Assembly: GCA_030272585.1 (NCBI GenBank)
Contig: BSYQ01000015.1
Span: forward strand, 434,001-498,000
Direction of reading: 5' to 3'
DNA length: 64,000 nucleotides
Source of the DNA: Bryopsis sp. KO-2023
Lineage: Eukaryota > Chlorophyta > Ulvophyceae > Bryopsidales > Bryopsidaceae
Every line of letters starts with the position of its first letter. Positions within the stretch are counted from its first letter, which is position 1. The translations under genes were made by a program, and so were the position numbers. The notes beneath the pieces were generated by a model. That model was not told the DNA's origin and ran no database searches. It saw only the letters and a program-made list of their open reading frames with translations. Shown here piece after piece: positions 10,243 through 20,227 of the stretch.

Positions 10243-11736
10243 GTGAAAGTAATCAGTTCCTTACAGCCTAGCACAGAAGAGATTACACTCTGGGAACAAG
10301 CAACACTAGCAGATGTTGAGATCAAGGACATCTACAATCAAATACTGGATGGGGAGAGAATTCCAGGCTATGGAATTAATGAATCAGGATTGTTGATTTA
10401 TCAAACTCAGGATGGACTCATGAAGTTATGGGTTCCTCAGGAACTGAGAATGAAAGTCCTTACTGAAGGACATGATAATCAGATTTCAGGACATCTGGGG
10501 ATAGAAAGAACTCTGGAGCTGATGTCCAGGAAATACTACTGGAATGATATGAAAAAGGATGTCCAGGAATATGTCAGGACATGTGAAGTTTGCCAGCAAA
10601 TGAAGCCTGAGTTGAGAGCTCAGAAGGGCTTGCTGCAACCTATTCCAGTAGCTGATAAGAAATGGGATCAGATCACTACTGATCTAGTGACTGATTTACC
10701 CCCTGTGGATGGGTTTGATTCAATTGCAGTGTTTGTTGATAGATTGACTAAGATGGTGAAATTCATACCCTGTAGTAAAACAATAGATGCACCAGGGTAT
10801 GCAAGGATATTCTTTGATCACATCTTCAGGAATCATGGGATTCCCAGTGTGATAATCAGTGATAGAGATACTAGATTTGCTAGTAAATTTTGGCAGGAAC
10901 TAATGAGATGTGTGGGGACTAAAGTGAGGATGTCCACAGCCTTCCATCCTCAAACAGATGGACAAAGTGAAGTCAGCATCAGAACATTAGAGAATTTTCT
11001 AAGACCCTATGTAGAAGAGCATCCAGAGACATGGATGCAGGGATTAGGGATGGCTGAATTTGCAGCCAACAATGCTGTACACACATCTACAGGATACAGC
11101 CCCTTTTATTTGATGTATGGGGTGCATCCTCAGCTGCCAGGAGATCTACTGGCTGGAAAAGCTCAAGCTGAAGCAGAATCAGTACAAGAAATGATATCTC
11201 ATATGCAGGAAGTCATCAATGATGCCAAGGACAGATATAAAACAGCCCAAGAGAAGATGAGGCAGCAAGCAAATAAAAGAAGAAGGGATGTGCAGTTTCA
11301 AGTGGGAGAAAAGGTGTTGCTCTCCACAAAGACATTGAATTTAGCAGTCTTGAAACATATTCCAGTGAAAATTAGAAGAAGATATATAGGGCCTTTTGTT
11401 ATTGCTGCTGCAGTGGGATCTGTGGCATATAGATTGGTGTTACCAGATGGATGGAAATTACATCCTGTATTTCATGTATCAAAGTTAAGAAAACTTCAGG
11501 AAAGTGCTAAGTTTCCTAGGGAGGTAATGGCACCTCCAGCAGAATTAGATTCTGAGGGAGAAGAGGAATTTGAAGTTGAGGCTGTAGTAAGACATAAGTT
11601 TTCAGGAAGAAAAAGGAGATTTTTAGTAGTCTGGAAGGGGTATCCACTCAGTGAAGCAACATGGGAACCCCAAGACAATTTACTAAATGCATCAGAGATC
11701 CTGGCTGATTATAAGAGGAGAGCTGGGATCAGGTAG
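10243..11736 (+). CDS. pol: pol: integrase with C-terminal chromodomain (remnant open frame)
   Basis: Integrase inserts the cDNA copy into chromosomes. An HHCC zinc module is visible (HDNQISGH, then CEVCQQ at about 10590). The DDE core follows, with Asp in TTDLVTD, Asp in SDRDTRF and Glu in the TLENFLRP block. The last 60 residues (about 11560-11730) form a chromodomain with the aromatic cage pattern VVWKGYPLSEATWEP. The chromodomain steers integration, typically to heterochromatin. The 497-codon frame is open, but it is the tail of a broken polyprotein. The listed start is merely the first Met after the stop at 10183. Confidence 0.9.
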   Translation: MKVISSLQPSTEEITLWEQATLADVEIKDIYNQILDGERIPGYGINESGLLIYQTQDGLMKLWVPQELRMKVLTEGHDNQISGHLGIERTLELMSRKYYWNDMKKDVQEYVRTCEVCQQMKPELRAQKGLLQPIPVADKKWDQITTDLVTDLPPVDGFDSIAVFVDRLTKMVKFIPCSKTIDAPGYARIFFDHIFRNHGIPSVIISDRDTRFASKFWQELMRCVGTKVRMSTAFHPQTDGQSEVSIRTLENFLRPYVEEHPETWMQGLGMAEFAANNAVHTSTGYSPFYLMYGVHPQLPGDLLAGKAQAEAESVQEMISHMQEVINDAKDRYKTAQEKMRQQANKRRRDVQFQVGEKVLLSTKTLNLAVLKHIPVKIRRRYIGPFVIAAAVGSVAYRLVLPDGWKLHPVFHVSKLRKLQESAKFPREVMAPPAELDSEGEEEFEVEAVVRHKFSGRKRRFLVVWKGYPLSEATWEPQDNLLNASEILADYKRRAGIR

Positions 11737-11978
11737 AAGTTAGATGCACTTTTGATTCTGTGGCTGAAGGATCAGGAATCCCAGTGACTAGGGGATGGGT
11801 TGCATAAGGGCAGTGAAGTGTTTCCTGAACTTCTGTGGGTTAAGGATTTTATGGGGATCTAATTATCCTTTCAGAAGTGCAGGGAGCTTGGGATTTGCAT
11901 CACCCTAGTTCAGAGTTACTTTTACAGAATCAGAAGGATGCATTTGATGGATACTTGGTGAGGGCACCAACTGCCCCC

Positions 11979-11988
11979 AGGGGGGAGG
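11979..11988 (+). other. Polypurine tract
   Basis: AGGGGGGAGG lies four bases before the 3' LTR (which starts at 11993), the expected site for plus-strand priming. The stretch from the integrase stop (11736) to here is non-coding. Confidence 0.75.
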
Positions 11989-11992
11989 CAAT

Positions 11993-12574
11993 TGATACCA
12001 GCTGCTGACGTCCAGGGACGTCAGACGTCAAAGGCGTCATGCATCTGACGTCTGTGAAGCGTCAGATGCATCCCCGGTAGATGACAGCATTCCCCTGAGG
12101 AGATACTACCGAACTACAGCGAGGAAACCACCGCAAGAGCACCTGGTCAAGACAGTGGTTCGATCAACTAAAGTGAGACTCGCGAGGCGAAGGTCTCGGG
12201 TTTGAGTCTGAGTGGGAACGTGCTTTGGTTTGGGCCTGTGTGTGAGTGTGTGAGTGAGTCAGGAGTAGAACTGGCGGCTGTGAGTCAGGGTAGTGGGAGT
12301 GTTACGGCAGGTTAGTCACCCTCGGGAAAGTCGAACTGGGAGTTAAAAGATGGGAAGGGTAGTGGGAGTGTTACGGGTGGTTAGTCACCCTCGGGAAAGT
12401 CGAACTGGGAGTTAAAAGATGGGACGCTTGATGTAACCTTGCTTTTCAGTGATCTGTTGGTGTGACCCCGAGTCTGTGACCCGTGCGATTTTGTGTGACC
12501 GTTCCGCCGCCGCCTCACTCTTTCCCGAGATAGGAGACGTCGCTCGCGGACGTCAGTCCTCCCGAGCGGTAACA
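11993..12574 (+). repeat. 3' LTR (582 bp) with internal 69-bp duplication
   Basis: Same TGATACC start and GGTAACA end as the 5' LTR, but 69 bp longer. The excess equals one tandem duplication in the region about 12290-12425, where a segment containing GTTAGTCACCCTCGG occurs twice. The LTRs otherwise differ by scattered substitutions, so insertion is not very recent. Confidence 0.92.
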
Positions 12575-13258
12575 TGTTGCGTGTCGTGTCGTGTCGTGTA
12601 GGGCTTCCAGCATTTGTACGTGTAACGTGTCGTGTATCGTGTATTGTGTTAAGTGGAAGGAACAAAAAGAGGTTAGGTGTGAGTCATCCACTTTCTGCAA
12701 ATCATTCACATTCCCTGCACTTGGCGTAATTTTATGTGCCTCAAAAATCGTTGATCCCACAGTAGTTTGGTTTGAGGGAGGTTCGCCTCTTTTCCAGAGC
12801 GCTCTCTGCAAGCATTAACACCTGATTACACGATTACACGATCACACGATCGAGCTGGATTTTTGCATATAGTGTAGTGTGTAGCGTGTCGTGTTCTTCG
12901 GCTTGCATCGTGTAGCGTGTCGTGTTGTGTAGGGCCAAAAGCTGCCGTGTCGTGGCGGGTACACGTGTAGGATCGTGTCGTGTAGCATCCCTGGTTTCGA
13001 AGTAGTGCCGGTTGTGCCCCCGCACTAAATTGAGCCGCCCTATATCGAAATCACTGCTCTACTTTTTTGTTTCTTTCGAGCCCCTGAAATCTATGGTAAT
13101 TAAATCCGACCTTAATTATCGGGAAAAAAAACCCATCCCATCAGTCTGGTGGTGTGGCGATGGATGCGTTGAGGGCAGTGAAATCGAGGGCGAGCTGGGG
13201 ACTGACTCTGGAAACCTTCAATGCGCGCGCTCTCCAAGAACACTCTAGCTGATACTCG

Positions 13259-16200
13259 ATGGCAGAGAGTCCTGTTGTGGTGGCCATAGTGCCTGTCTTG
13301 AACGAGGCAGACAGCATCGGGGCCGTCGTTTCTGGGCTATTGGACAGAGGCTTGAGTTCCGTCACAGTTGTGGACAACGGGAGTGCTGACGCGAGCGCGG
13401 AACTGGCTCGTCGGGCTGGTGCTCACGTCGTTCATGAAGGGAAAAGGGGCTACGGGGCTGCGTGTTGGACGGGGTTGCTGAGTTTGCCCGATTCTTGCGA
13501 CTTTGTGCTGTTTTGCGCTGGGGATGGCCAAGAGGACCTTTCCGAAGTGCCCAAACTTATTGAGGTGGGAGTGTGGATAAGGAAAGAGTGGACGCAGCAT
13601 TGTGTCAAGTGGCGTTGAATTCCACGACATGTGTCGTGATTTTTGTAATAATCCTTTTAGCATGTACTTAATGTGTGCTCCATGCACTGCATCCATCAGT
13701 TGGTGAATGTCCACCGGAACTGGTGTAACATCAGTGCACGAAACTTCATTTGAAAGCTTACTGTCTGTATATATATACATGCAGTGCATGTCAATGATCA
13801 CTGTGACCGGAGCCAGACATATGTGGGGTTTCCTTGCCGGATTTTTGTTTTTCGTGGAGGTTACCACAATCACATTTTTTTCTAGCAAATAAATCCAACA
13901 TCAACCAATGCTGTGCCTGGCCCCAGATCCCATTAGCGCCAAAATAGTACATTGGAGAACGAAAATGATGCGACTTGGGTTGCACGAACCAGTTTCAGCT
14001 GGTGGACTGGGTCGGATCTAGATGAGAAAAGAAAACATCGCCTACGAGTCGACTCATGATCAATGGCCTGCATGAATATCTCAGCCTAGATATAAATCCT
14101 TTGGTTTGAAAAGAAGTGATGTGGGTGCAAAGCAGGCGACACGCAGTGCATCGTTGGTCGTTGGAGATCGGCTCGGCACCTCAGGGGGCTATCTCACGCT
14201 AACAGCTACTCAGCGATGGGCAAGCTGGATCGGGGGTGTTGTCATGTGGATGGGGTGAGGGTGATTTCTTATATGCTGCTTTCTGCAGTGTATTCTTCCG
14301 TGAAAACGGAGAACCACCCCATGACCATGCATGCGCTATTCATAGACCAGTTATATTTCCATAATTTTTGATGAATATTCTGAGATGCAACACTTGTGGT
14401 TCAAGGTGGGGCTACTACTTCACAGACATTGGTGGAATGCGTGTGATCAGCCGTAAAGCCATCACAGCCATGGACCTCCAGGATCGAGGCTATGGATTCT
14501 TTGTTGAGATGCAGGTAATCATCAACAAATGAAACAATCCTGGAAAAGTTCTGTGCTTCAGGCCACCTGCCTACCAAATGCCATTGTTAGTCCGGGTGCG
14601 TTACGGTGTCTTTTGTTGTGTGTGTTTGGTGGCGTTTTCCCTAGGTGAAAGCCGTCAGTTTGAACCTCCCTATCGCTCAGATTCCCATCAACTATAAGCC
14701 ACGAATGAGGGGTGTATCGAAGATTTCAGGGACCATCAAAGGAACACTGAAAGCAGCCTTTATCCTGGTCACGACAGTCATCCGGCTGTACTTATTTGAC
14801 ATCTGGCAAATTCTCACCAGCCCCTCCCCCACCTTGAGGAAACTCAACAACAGAAGCCATTCCAGCCCACCAAGCGAGCCCCCTCCAAATTCCGAAAGAG
14901 CTCCTCCCACTGATGTCGAAATGGCAGCTCCCTCTAATTTACTGATGCCTGTGTCGGAAAATAGAAGGCTCAGCGATTCAGTGATCCGGGTGCATGAAGG
15001 GAAAAAGCAACAATATCCCGGGTACCCTGTGCTGGCATCGCACGATGCTAGCGTTTCGGATGGGGAAAAAGATGATGGAGGCCACTGGCTGTCGCCCCCT
15101 GAAGAAAAAAACCCGGTTGTGGATTTGCCGCATGAGGAAGATAGGGAATGGAAGAGGGTGGCTGACCTAAGGCTGAGACTGTGGGCAATCCTCGCTGCTG
15201 TGTGTGTGATATATGGCACCGTCTTGACATCAGTGTACAATGATCCCAAAGAACAGGGAGGCCCGGTGCTATTCTCGTTGGGCGTTGGAGTAATCGGTGT
15301 GGGTTTTTTCATGATGCAAGCCATGCCAGCAATGGGCTCCCGATGGCTTTGGTAAGCTGTGTGTGCTCATCCTGGCATCAAAGTTTCAGGATATTCTATG
15401 GAGCAAAACGGTTCATCAGTATTGGCTGAATATTCGAAATGGGTTTCTCAAGATATATATATATAAGATGGCCAAATCTTGACAGTCACTTGCCGCATGA
15501 TTTTGGCAGTTCTTGCCGCATAATTCCAAATCCATCCTTATGATAGTTTTGTGTGTTGTGTGTGTTCAAGTGTTTTTTATACATGTTCCAACCCTGAGCA
15601 CTTCTTTTCCTCTTGTTCTGCTGCAGGGTGGTTGCATGTCTGAGTCGATTAGCTGGGCTAATGGCCAGCTCTTCCCCTGGGGACGATATCTATCGTTTTG
15701 TTTGGGAAGGCTGGATCCAGCGCCGCGGTTTCAATCCATACGCGCTGAACCCAACATCACCTGTATTGAGACCAGCCAGGGAAAAATCGCATTACATCGG
15801 ACTGGTTTTCATGCGAATTAATCATCCTGAAACTACGAGCGTGTATCCCCCTTTGGCCCAGTTGTTTTTTCGGCTGATATCGATACTGGCAATGAGGGCC
15901 GAGTTTTTCCGGCTCTTTTTCGTTGCTGCAGACTTGATGTCTTGCTGGTAAGCGTAATGGGGATGGGATAGCAGGTGGTTTTCTGTGTGTTATTAATGGC
16001 TTAACCAGTATCAAGGTCTGCTGCAAATGCGTCATGTATTCACAAGGACTCCTTGAAATTTTTAATGTGAATTAGCTTGTATGCAAAGTGCTGCTGCAGT
16101 TTAAAGTCACATGGGCATCTGAAAATATCATGCAGTTATTGGACCGCTGGGGTCTCAAACACTGCTGTGAAAAAAACCCAAATATTCATTGTTGAATTTT

Positions 16201-17619
16201 GCCTGTTTTTTCCCCACCATGAATGTGTCATGAGTGTGTGTGCTGCTGCTAGAGGCTGGTCTGAACCTGAATCCTCGTTAAAAACAGAATTATTATTTTT
16301 TTTTCTGCAAATTATTTTTATTTATTTAAATGAAAAATAACTTGATCATATGTGTATTGTTGGATTCACTCACTCCAGGTTGCTGTCCCGTCGTTTCGGG
16401 AACAAAAGGGCGGCGTTGTATGCGTGGAACCCTCTGGTCATTCTCTCCTCCGCAACAGGTGGCCACTATGATCCATGGATGGTGTTACCACTGATTCTGG
16501 CTTGGTTTACATGCGAACGTGGCCGATGGGCATTGAGTGCCTTTTTGCTGGGAGTTAGTATTGGATTCAAATGGGTCACGGCTCCTTTCTTGCCCTTTCT
16601 TATTGTGGCCTTTTGTGAGTGGAGAGGCTGGCTGGGGGTGCTGTTCAAGCGGTTTGGAGCCAACCAGGCACCAACAGCCCCATCCTCGAAGATCAGAGGC
16701 TGGGAATTGTTCAGCTTTTCAATGAAGGTGTCCATATGTGAGTTGGGAATGAAAAGTTGGGCGAAAATGATGATGTTCCGTCTCAGTTTTTTATGCTTTT
16801 TTTATAATCAAACAATTGGTGAAAAAAACATCAGAGGTCTTTTTTTTTATCTCCCCTGAGTCTGGCCAAGTCATTTGTGTGTGCACAATGGGTGTGAAAG
16901 GATGTTTTGTTGGGTCTCTTTTCTGGGGCAAACTTGCTTGTTTGATTGTTTTTATCAGCAATCCACTGGACTTGACTAAAGAGTTTCCATTTATATTTAT
17001 CTTATTTTTTTGTTGGTCGGGTGCAGGTATTGGAGTTCTGGGTCTGTCGCCTCTGGTTTTGAGCGCGATTCCGTTCTGCGATAGGGTTTTCTGCCAACTG
17101 GCACCCCTTGATTCAAAGTGGGCTGCCTATACCAGAGTGTCCGATTTCCTGCCTCGAGTGCTGTACTATCTAATCCCTTCGTCAGGAAAGCTGGACAACA
17201 AGGCTTTCGCAGTACCAGTAATTATATTCCTTGCTTTCATGTACTGGAGAGAGGCTGGGCAGCCCAGACATCAAAGGCTCCTCCGTTTTGCTGAGTTCGG
17301 TGAACTGTACTTTTTCCTGCTGCTGGTATTTGCACCAATAGTTCACTTTTGGTATTTCACTTGGGGTCTACCCTTTGTGTGCCAGACGAATAATCTGGGG
17401 ACGAGGGTGATGTCGGTTTCAGCATTTGCTTCCTTGTTTAGATATTCCCGAGGGGCTTCGGCCAGTCTAACGGTTTGGGAATGGGCTGCGATGTGGGGCC
17501 CTTATTTGGTGGGATGGGCTATTTATAGAAGTGGAAATTCTCAATGGTTATCGAGGCTTTCTGGAAGGGTGCTACCCAAATTTGCGAACAGTAATCGAGA
17601 AAAAGAAAGGGGGGTTTAA
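13259..17619 (+). CDS. Fused GT2 glycosyltransferase plus polytopic GT-C-type glycosyltransferase
   Basis: Seven exons close in phase: 13259-13564, 14136-14254, 14406-14514, 14645-15351, 15627-15947, 16379-16737 and 17027-17619 (837 aa). Residues 1-235 are a GT2 domain of the polyprenyl-phosphate type, with VVDNGSAD, the DGQED catalytic acid block, VVGDR, TDIGGMR and a SKISGT block. A hydrophobic segment and a polar linker (about 260-340) follow. Residues 350-837 form a multi-helix membrane domain with DDIYRFVWEGW and YPPLAQLFF, as in lipid-sugar-dependent GT-C mannosyl or glucosyl transferases. Inferred role: the GT2 half makes a lipid-linked sugar and the GT-C half spends it, in the ER or a plastid membrane. 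In bacteria such genes are often neighbours; here they are one protein. The substrate is unknown. Confidence 0.85.
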
Positions 17620-18407
17620 CAAGTCTGGGTGATTTCGCTTTTATTGTTATAAGATATGGTGGCATTTGAAGCAATCGGTAGTGACAAGCCCTGAATTCTT
17701 TTTGGCTAGGCGCCAGATTATGGAGTGCGCCTAGGAGCTCTAATGTAAACATATATTCAAGAGTCGGTTTGCTTTGTGCAGAAGTGGTGGATTACTATTG
17801 TGAAACAGGTGGCTGAGATCAGGAAGAGAATGGGAATAAATTGATCTTAGGCCTGCATTAAATGCCGTCGTTTCCTCGTGCGGGGTGGTGAAACTCGAGT
17901 CTGCTGTTCCCATCACCAAGCCCGAACCTGAAATTAACGAGGGTCATAAATACCTGCTGGCTGACACCACACCTGGCATGTTTGAGGGGTGATCGCCTGC
18001 CGCCACTTGTGCGAATGGGTGCCCAAACTATGGAAGTATGGCATTTCTCAGAAAAGCGCATAGCAGGCCCACTATCGCATCCTGGTGTCGGTGCGGTGTT
18101 CGACACCGTCCCACACAGCAAGTGATCATTGAGACTCGAACACACCCCCGACAGTCGACAGATTGACTACCCATATGTTGCCTTGAGGAGCCTAACGGGG
18201 ACAATGTCAAGAAACTCGATAAAGTCCAGATCTTTGCTTTTTCTCCTTGGGGCAAGACACACCGCACAGGAGCTTTCGGATAAAGTTTTCATCCCGCCCT
18301 CAAGTCCCATCCCGTTCCACACCTTGTCCTCCTACAAAACCCAGTTACCCACTTCATTTCAACGCAAGTGCAGGTTGGATCTTTTCATTACAGAGCAGTT
18401 GAGTACA
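17620..18407. other. Intergenic, nothing recognised
   Basis: No gene is supported. The stretch between the glycosyltransferase and the carbonic anhydrase has mixed composition, and the open frames in it have no family signature. The promoter and 5' leader of the carbonic anhydrase should lie in its right half. Confidence 0.5.
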
Positions 18408-20227
18408 ATGGCGTCTACCTTTGTTTTCCGTGTCGCTTTCGTTGCCACCCTTTTCGCTGCTGCATTCGCAGCCGAGTTCGTTGAGGTGAATTACCCCACA
18501 TACGCTGGCGGCGCACGCCCTGTCCTCAACGCCAGATACATGAAGATCTACAGCATTGCTTCCGGAAATTCCCAAACCTCCTATTGTCCCTGTCGATCCT
18601 CAGCCGCCACTAGGAGCGTCACTGTCAGTGACGGCTCACTGTTGGGGTACTAAAATGTAGGTTGGGTGCGTGCTGTGGGACAGGATGCGTCTGGCTTCAA
18701 CTACGACAGGAACGGAGACGACTGGGAGGGTCTCTGCCAAACCGGCGAGGAGCAATCTCCGATCAACATTGACACCGCAGGTAATAACGAGCATGTGCTA
18801 GGTTCTCTTCGAATATTTGGCGGTGAAAACGCCGTCGTAGAAAGAGCAATCGCAGATCAATCGCCGTTACGGCAACGGCGCCTGTTATAAAGACAGCATC
18901 GCGAAGTGAATTGACTGACAATTGCGTCGATTGTTTCTTTCTGGAAAACAGAGGAGGTCGAGCTGGACGATCCCGAGTTGAAGGTCATTGTGGAGGATGT
19001 CGGGGAGGTCGAGGGATTGAGCATTTTCAGTACGGGTGCCGCTTTGGAGGTGGTCTGGGAGGACTTCTCCAGGATGCCAAACATCACCGTGGCCGCCCAG
19101 GGTGAGAACGTCTCCTCTCGCTTGACGCCCCTTTTCGGAAAGACGGTTTGATGATTTTTGATTCCATTTTCGTGTTCAGATGGAGACATTTACACCATCT
19201 TCTCCAAGAATGGGACCAAGGCTTTGGAGGCAGGAGATATTGAAAGGCTGACTGCTGAGCCAATCCAGTTCCACTTCCACTCCCCAAGCGAAAATGCTTT
19301 TGACGGTGCGTGTCTAGATCTGCTCCCTACGTTTCACTACTGCCTGGCTTGCAGAAAATACTCCTCATGCTGTTGTTGGAATTGGGTTGAGAATGTGGAA
19401 TTCTTTATTCTGCCTAGGTCGATTGGCACCTCTGTGCGTCCACGTTGTGTGCAAGATCTCTGAGGGCCAATCTGATATTTGCGATGAGGAGACTTGCCTG
19501 GTTGTGCTTGGAGTGCACTATGAGTATGATGACCCAACAGAGGACAACGAGATCATTGCCTCTCTCTGGGAGGAGCTCCCAACAGAAGTCGGAAAGGAGG
19601 TAGGGCCTTGTAATGGTTCTATTGGTTTGAGAATCAATAGCTGTTGTGTCAGCCTGACTAACCTGTACATTTTGGTCTGACACCAGAACGGCATTGCGAT
19701 CAACGGAACTTTCGATTTGAACGATCTCCTGCCCAAGAACAGGGAGCACTTCACCTGGAAGGGAAGCTTGACCACCCCCCCTTGCACTGAGGGCGTCCTC
19801 TGGGTGATGTACACTGAACCTCTCCTTGTGTCGACTGCACAGGTCAGTTCAGCTATCATTTAATTTCTCCTTCTCCTCCAGGTGGGGAGACTGCAGGGGC
19901 TGATCACATTCTTCTTTTGTGCAGGTGAACACCCATCAGCAGTCTGCAGCTTTCACAGTTGGACCGGATTGTGCTAATGTCACGGAAGGTGAGGTCATCC
20001 ATCAATAATTGTGTGGGCACTGTTGAATTGGCCATCCTCTCTTCCTGCAGTGTTCTTTTGTTGTAGTACAGAGATGCATAAGATATTATTTTATATTGTT
20101 AGTGTTAATTCTCTAACACTCTTTGCATATATTTCCAGCCGGTGCCTGCGACCCCCCACGTCAGGCTGGCAATCATCGCCCCATTCAGCCTCTTAATGGA
20201 AGAGTCATCAGGATGTCGGAGACTTAA
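18408..20227 (+). CDS. Secreted alpha-type carbonic anhydrase
   Basis: Catalyses CO2 + H2O to bicarbonate + H+. The protein starts with a signal peptide (MASTFVFRVAFVATLFAAAF) and is expected in the periplasmic space or secretory path, where algae use it for carbon uptake. Supported exons are 18684-18780, 18952-19101, 19180-19305, 19418-19599, 19687-19842, 19925-19988 and 20139-20227, all in phase. Family marks are GEEQSPINID, the zinc ligand pair in QFHFHSPSEN, the third His in CVHVVCK, GSLTTPPCTEGVLW and a C-terminal NHRPIQPLNGR. The first intron is uncertain. The best choice is a donor at 18486 with exon 1 ending 18485 (313 aa in total); a later donor would keep more of the N-terminal segment. 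The TAA at 18651-18653 must be intronic. Confidence 0.92.

Larger units (their letters stand above)
2133..12574 (+). mobile_element. Ty3/gypsy chromovirus LTR retrotransposon, degenerate and multiply interrupted
   Basis: It has TG...CA LTRs (2133-2645 and 11993-12574), a 5-bp target duplication TGTTG (2128-2132 and 12575-12579), a primer-binding site, a polypurine tract and gag-protease-RT-RNaseH-integrase order. The integrase precedes a C-terminal chromodomain, which places it among chromoviruses. The copy is inactive. gag shifts frame near 4915, the RNase H region has a stop at 10183-10185, and four elements are inserted at 5799, 6500, 7861 and 9398. It sits inside the hAT-like element 1550-12993. 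Confidence 0.93.
1550..12993. mobile_element. hAT-like non-autonomous DNA transposon, split by nested LTR elements
   Basis: The left end CAGGGATGCTACACG starts at 1550. The right end is its reverse complement, finishing CCCTG at 12993. Both ends are flanked by the same 8 bp, GTTTCGAA (1542-1549 and 12994-13001). A CAG...CTG terminus with an 8-bp target duplication is the hAT signature. Removing the nested solo LTR and the Ty3 element leaves roughly 0.5 kb, made largely of GTGTCGTGTA-like subterminal repeats (1570-1600 and 12575-12985) with no transposase. It must therefore have been mobilised in trans. It is the oldest layer of the stack. Confidence 0.85.
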
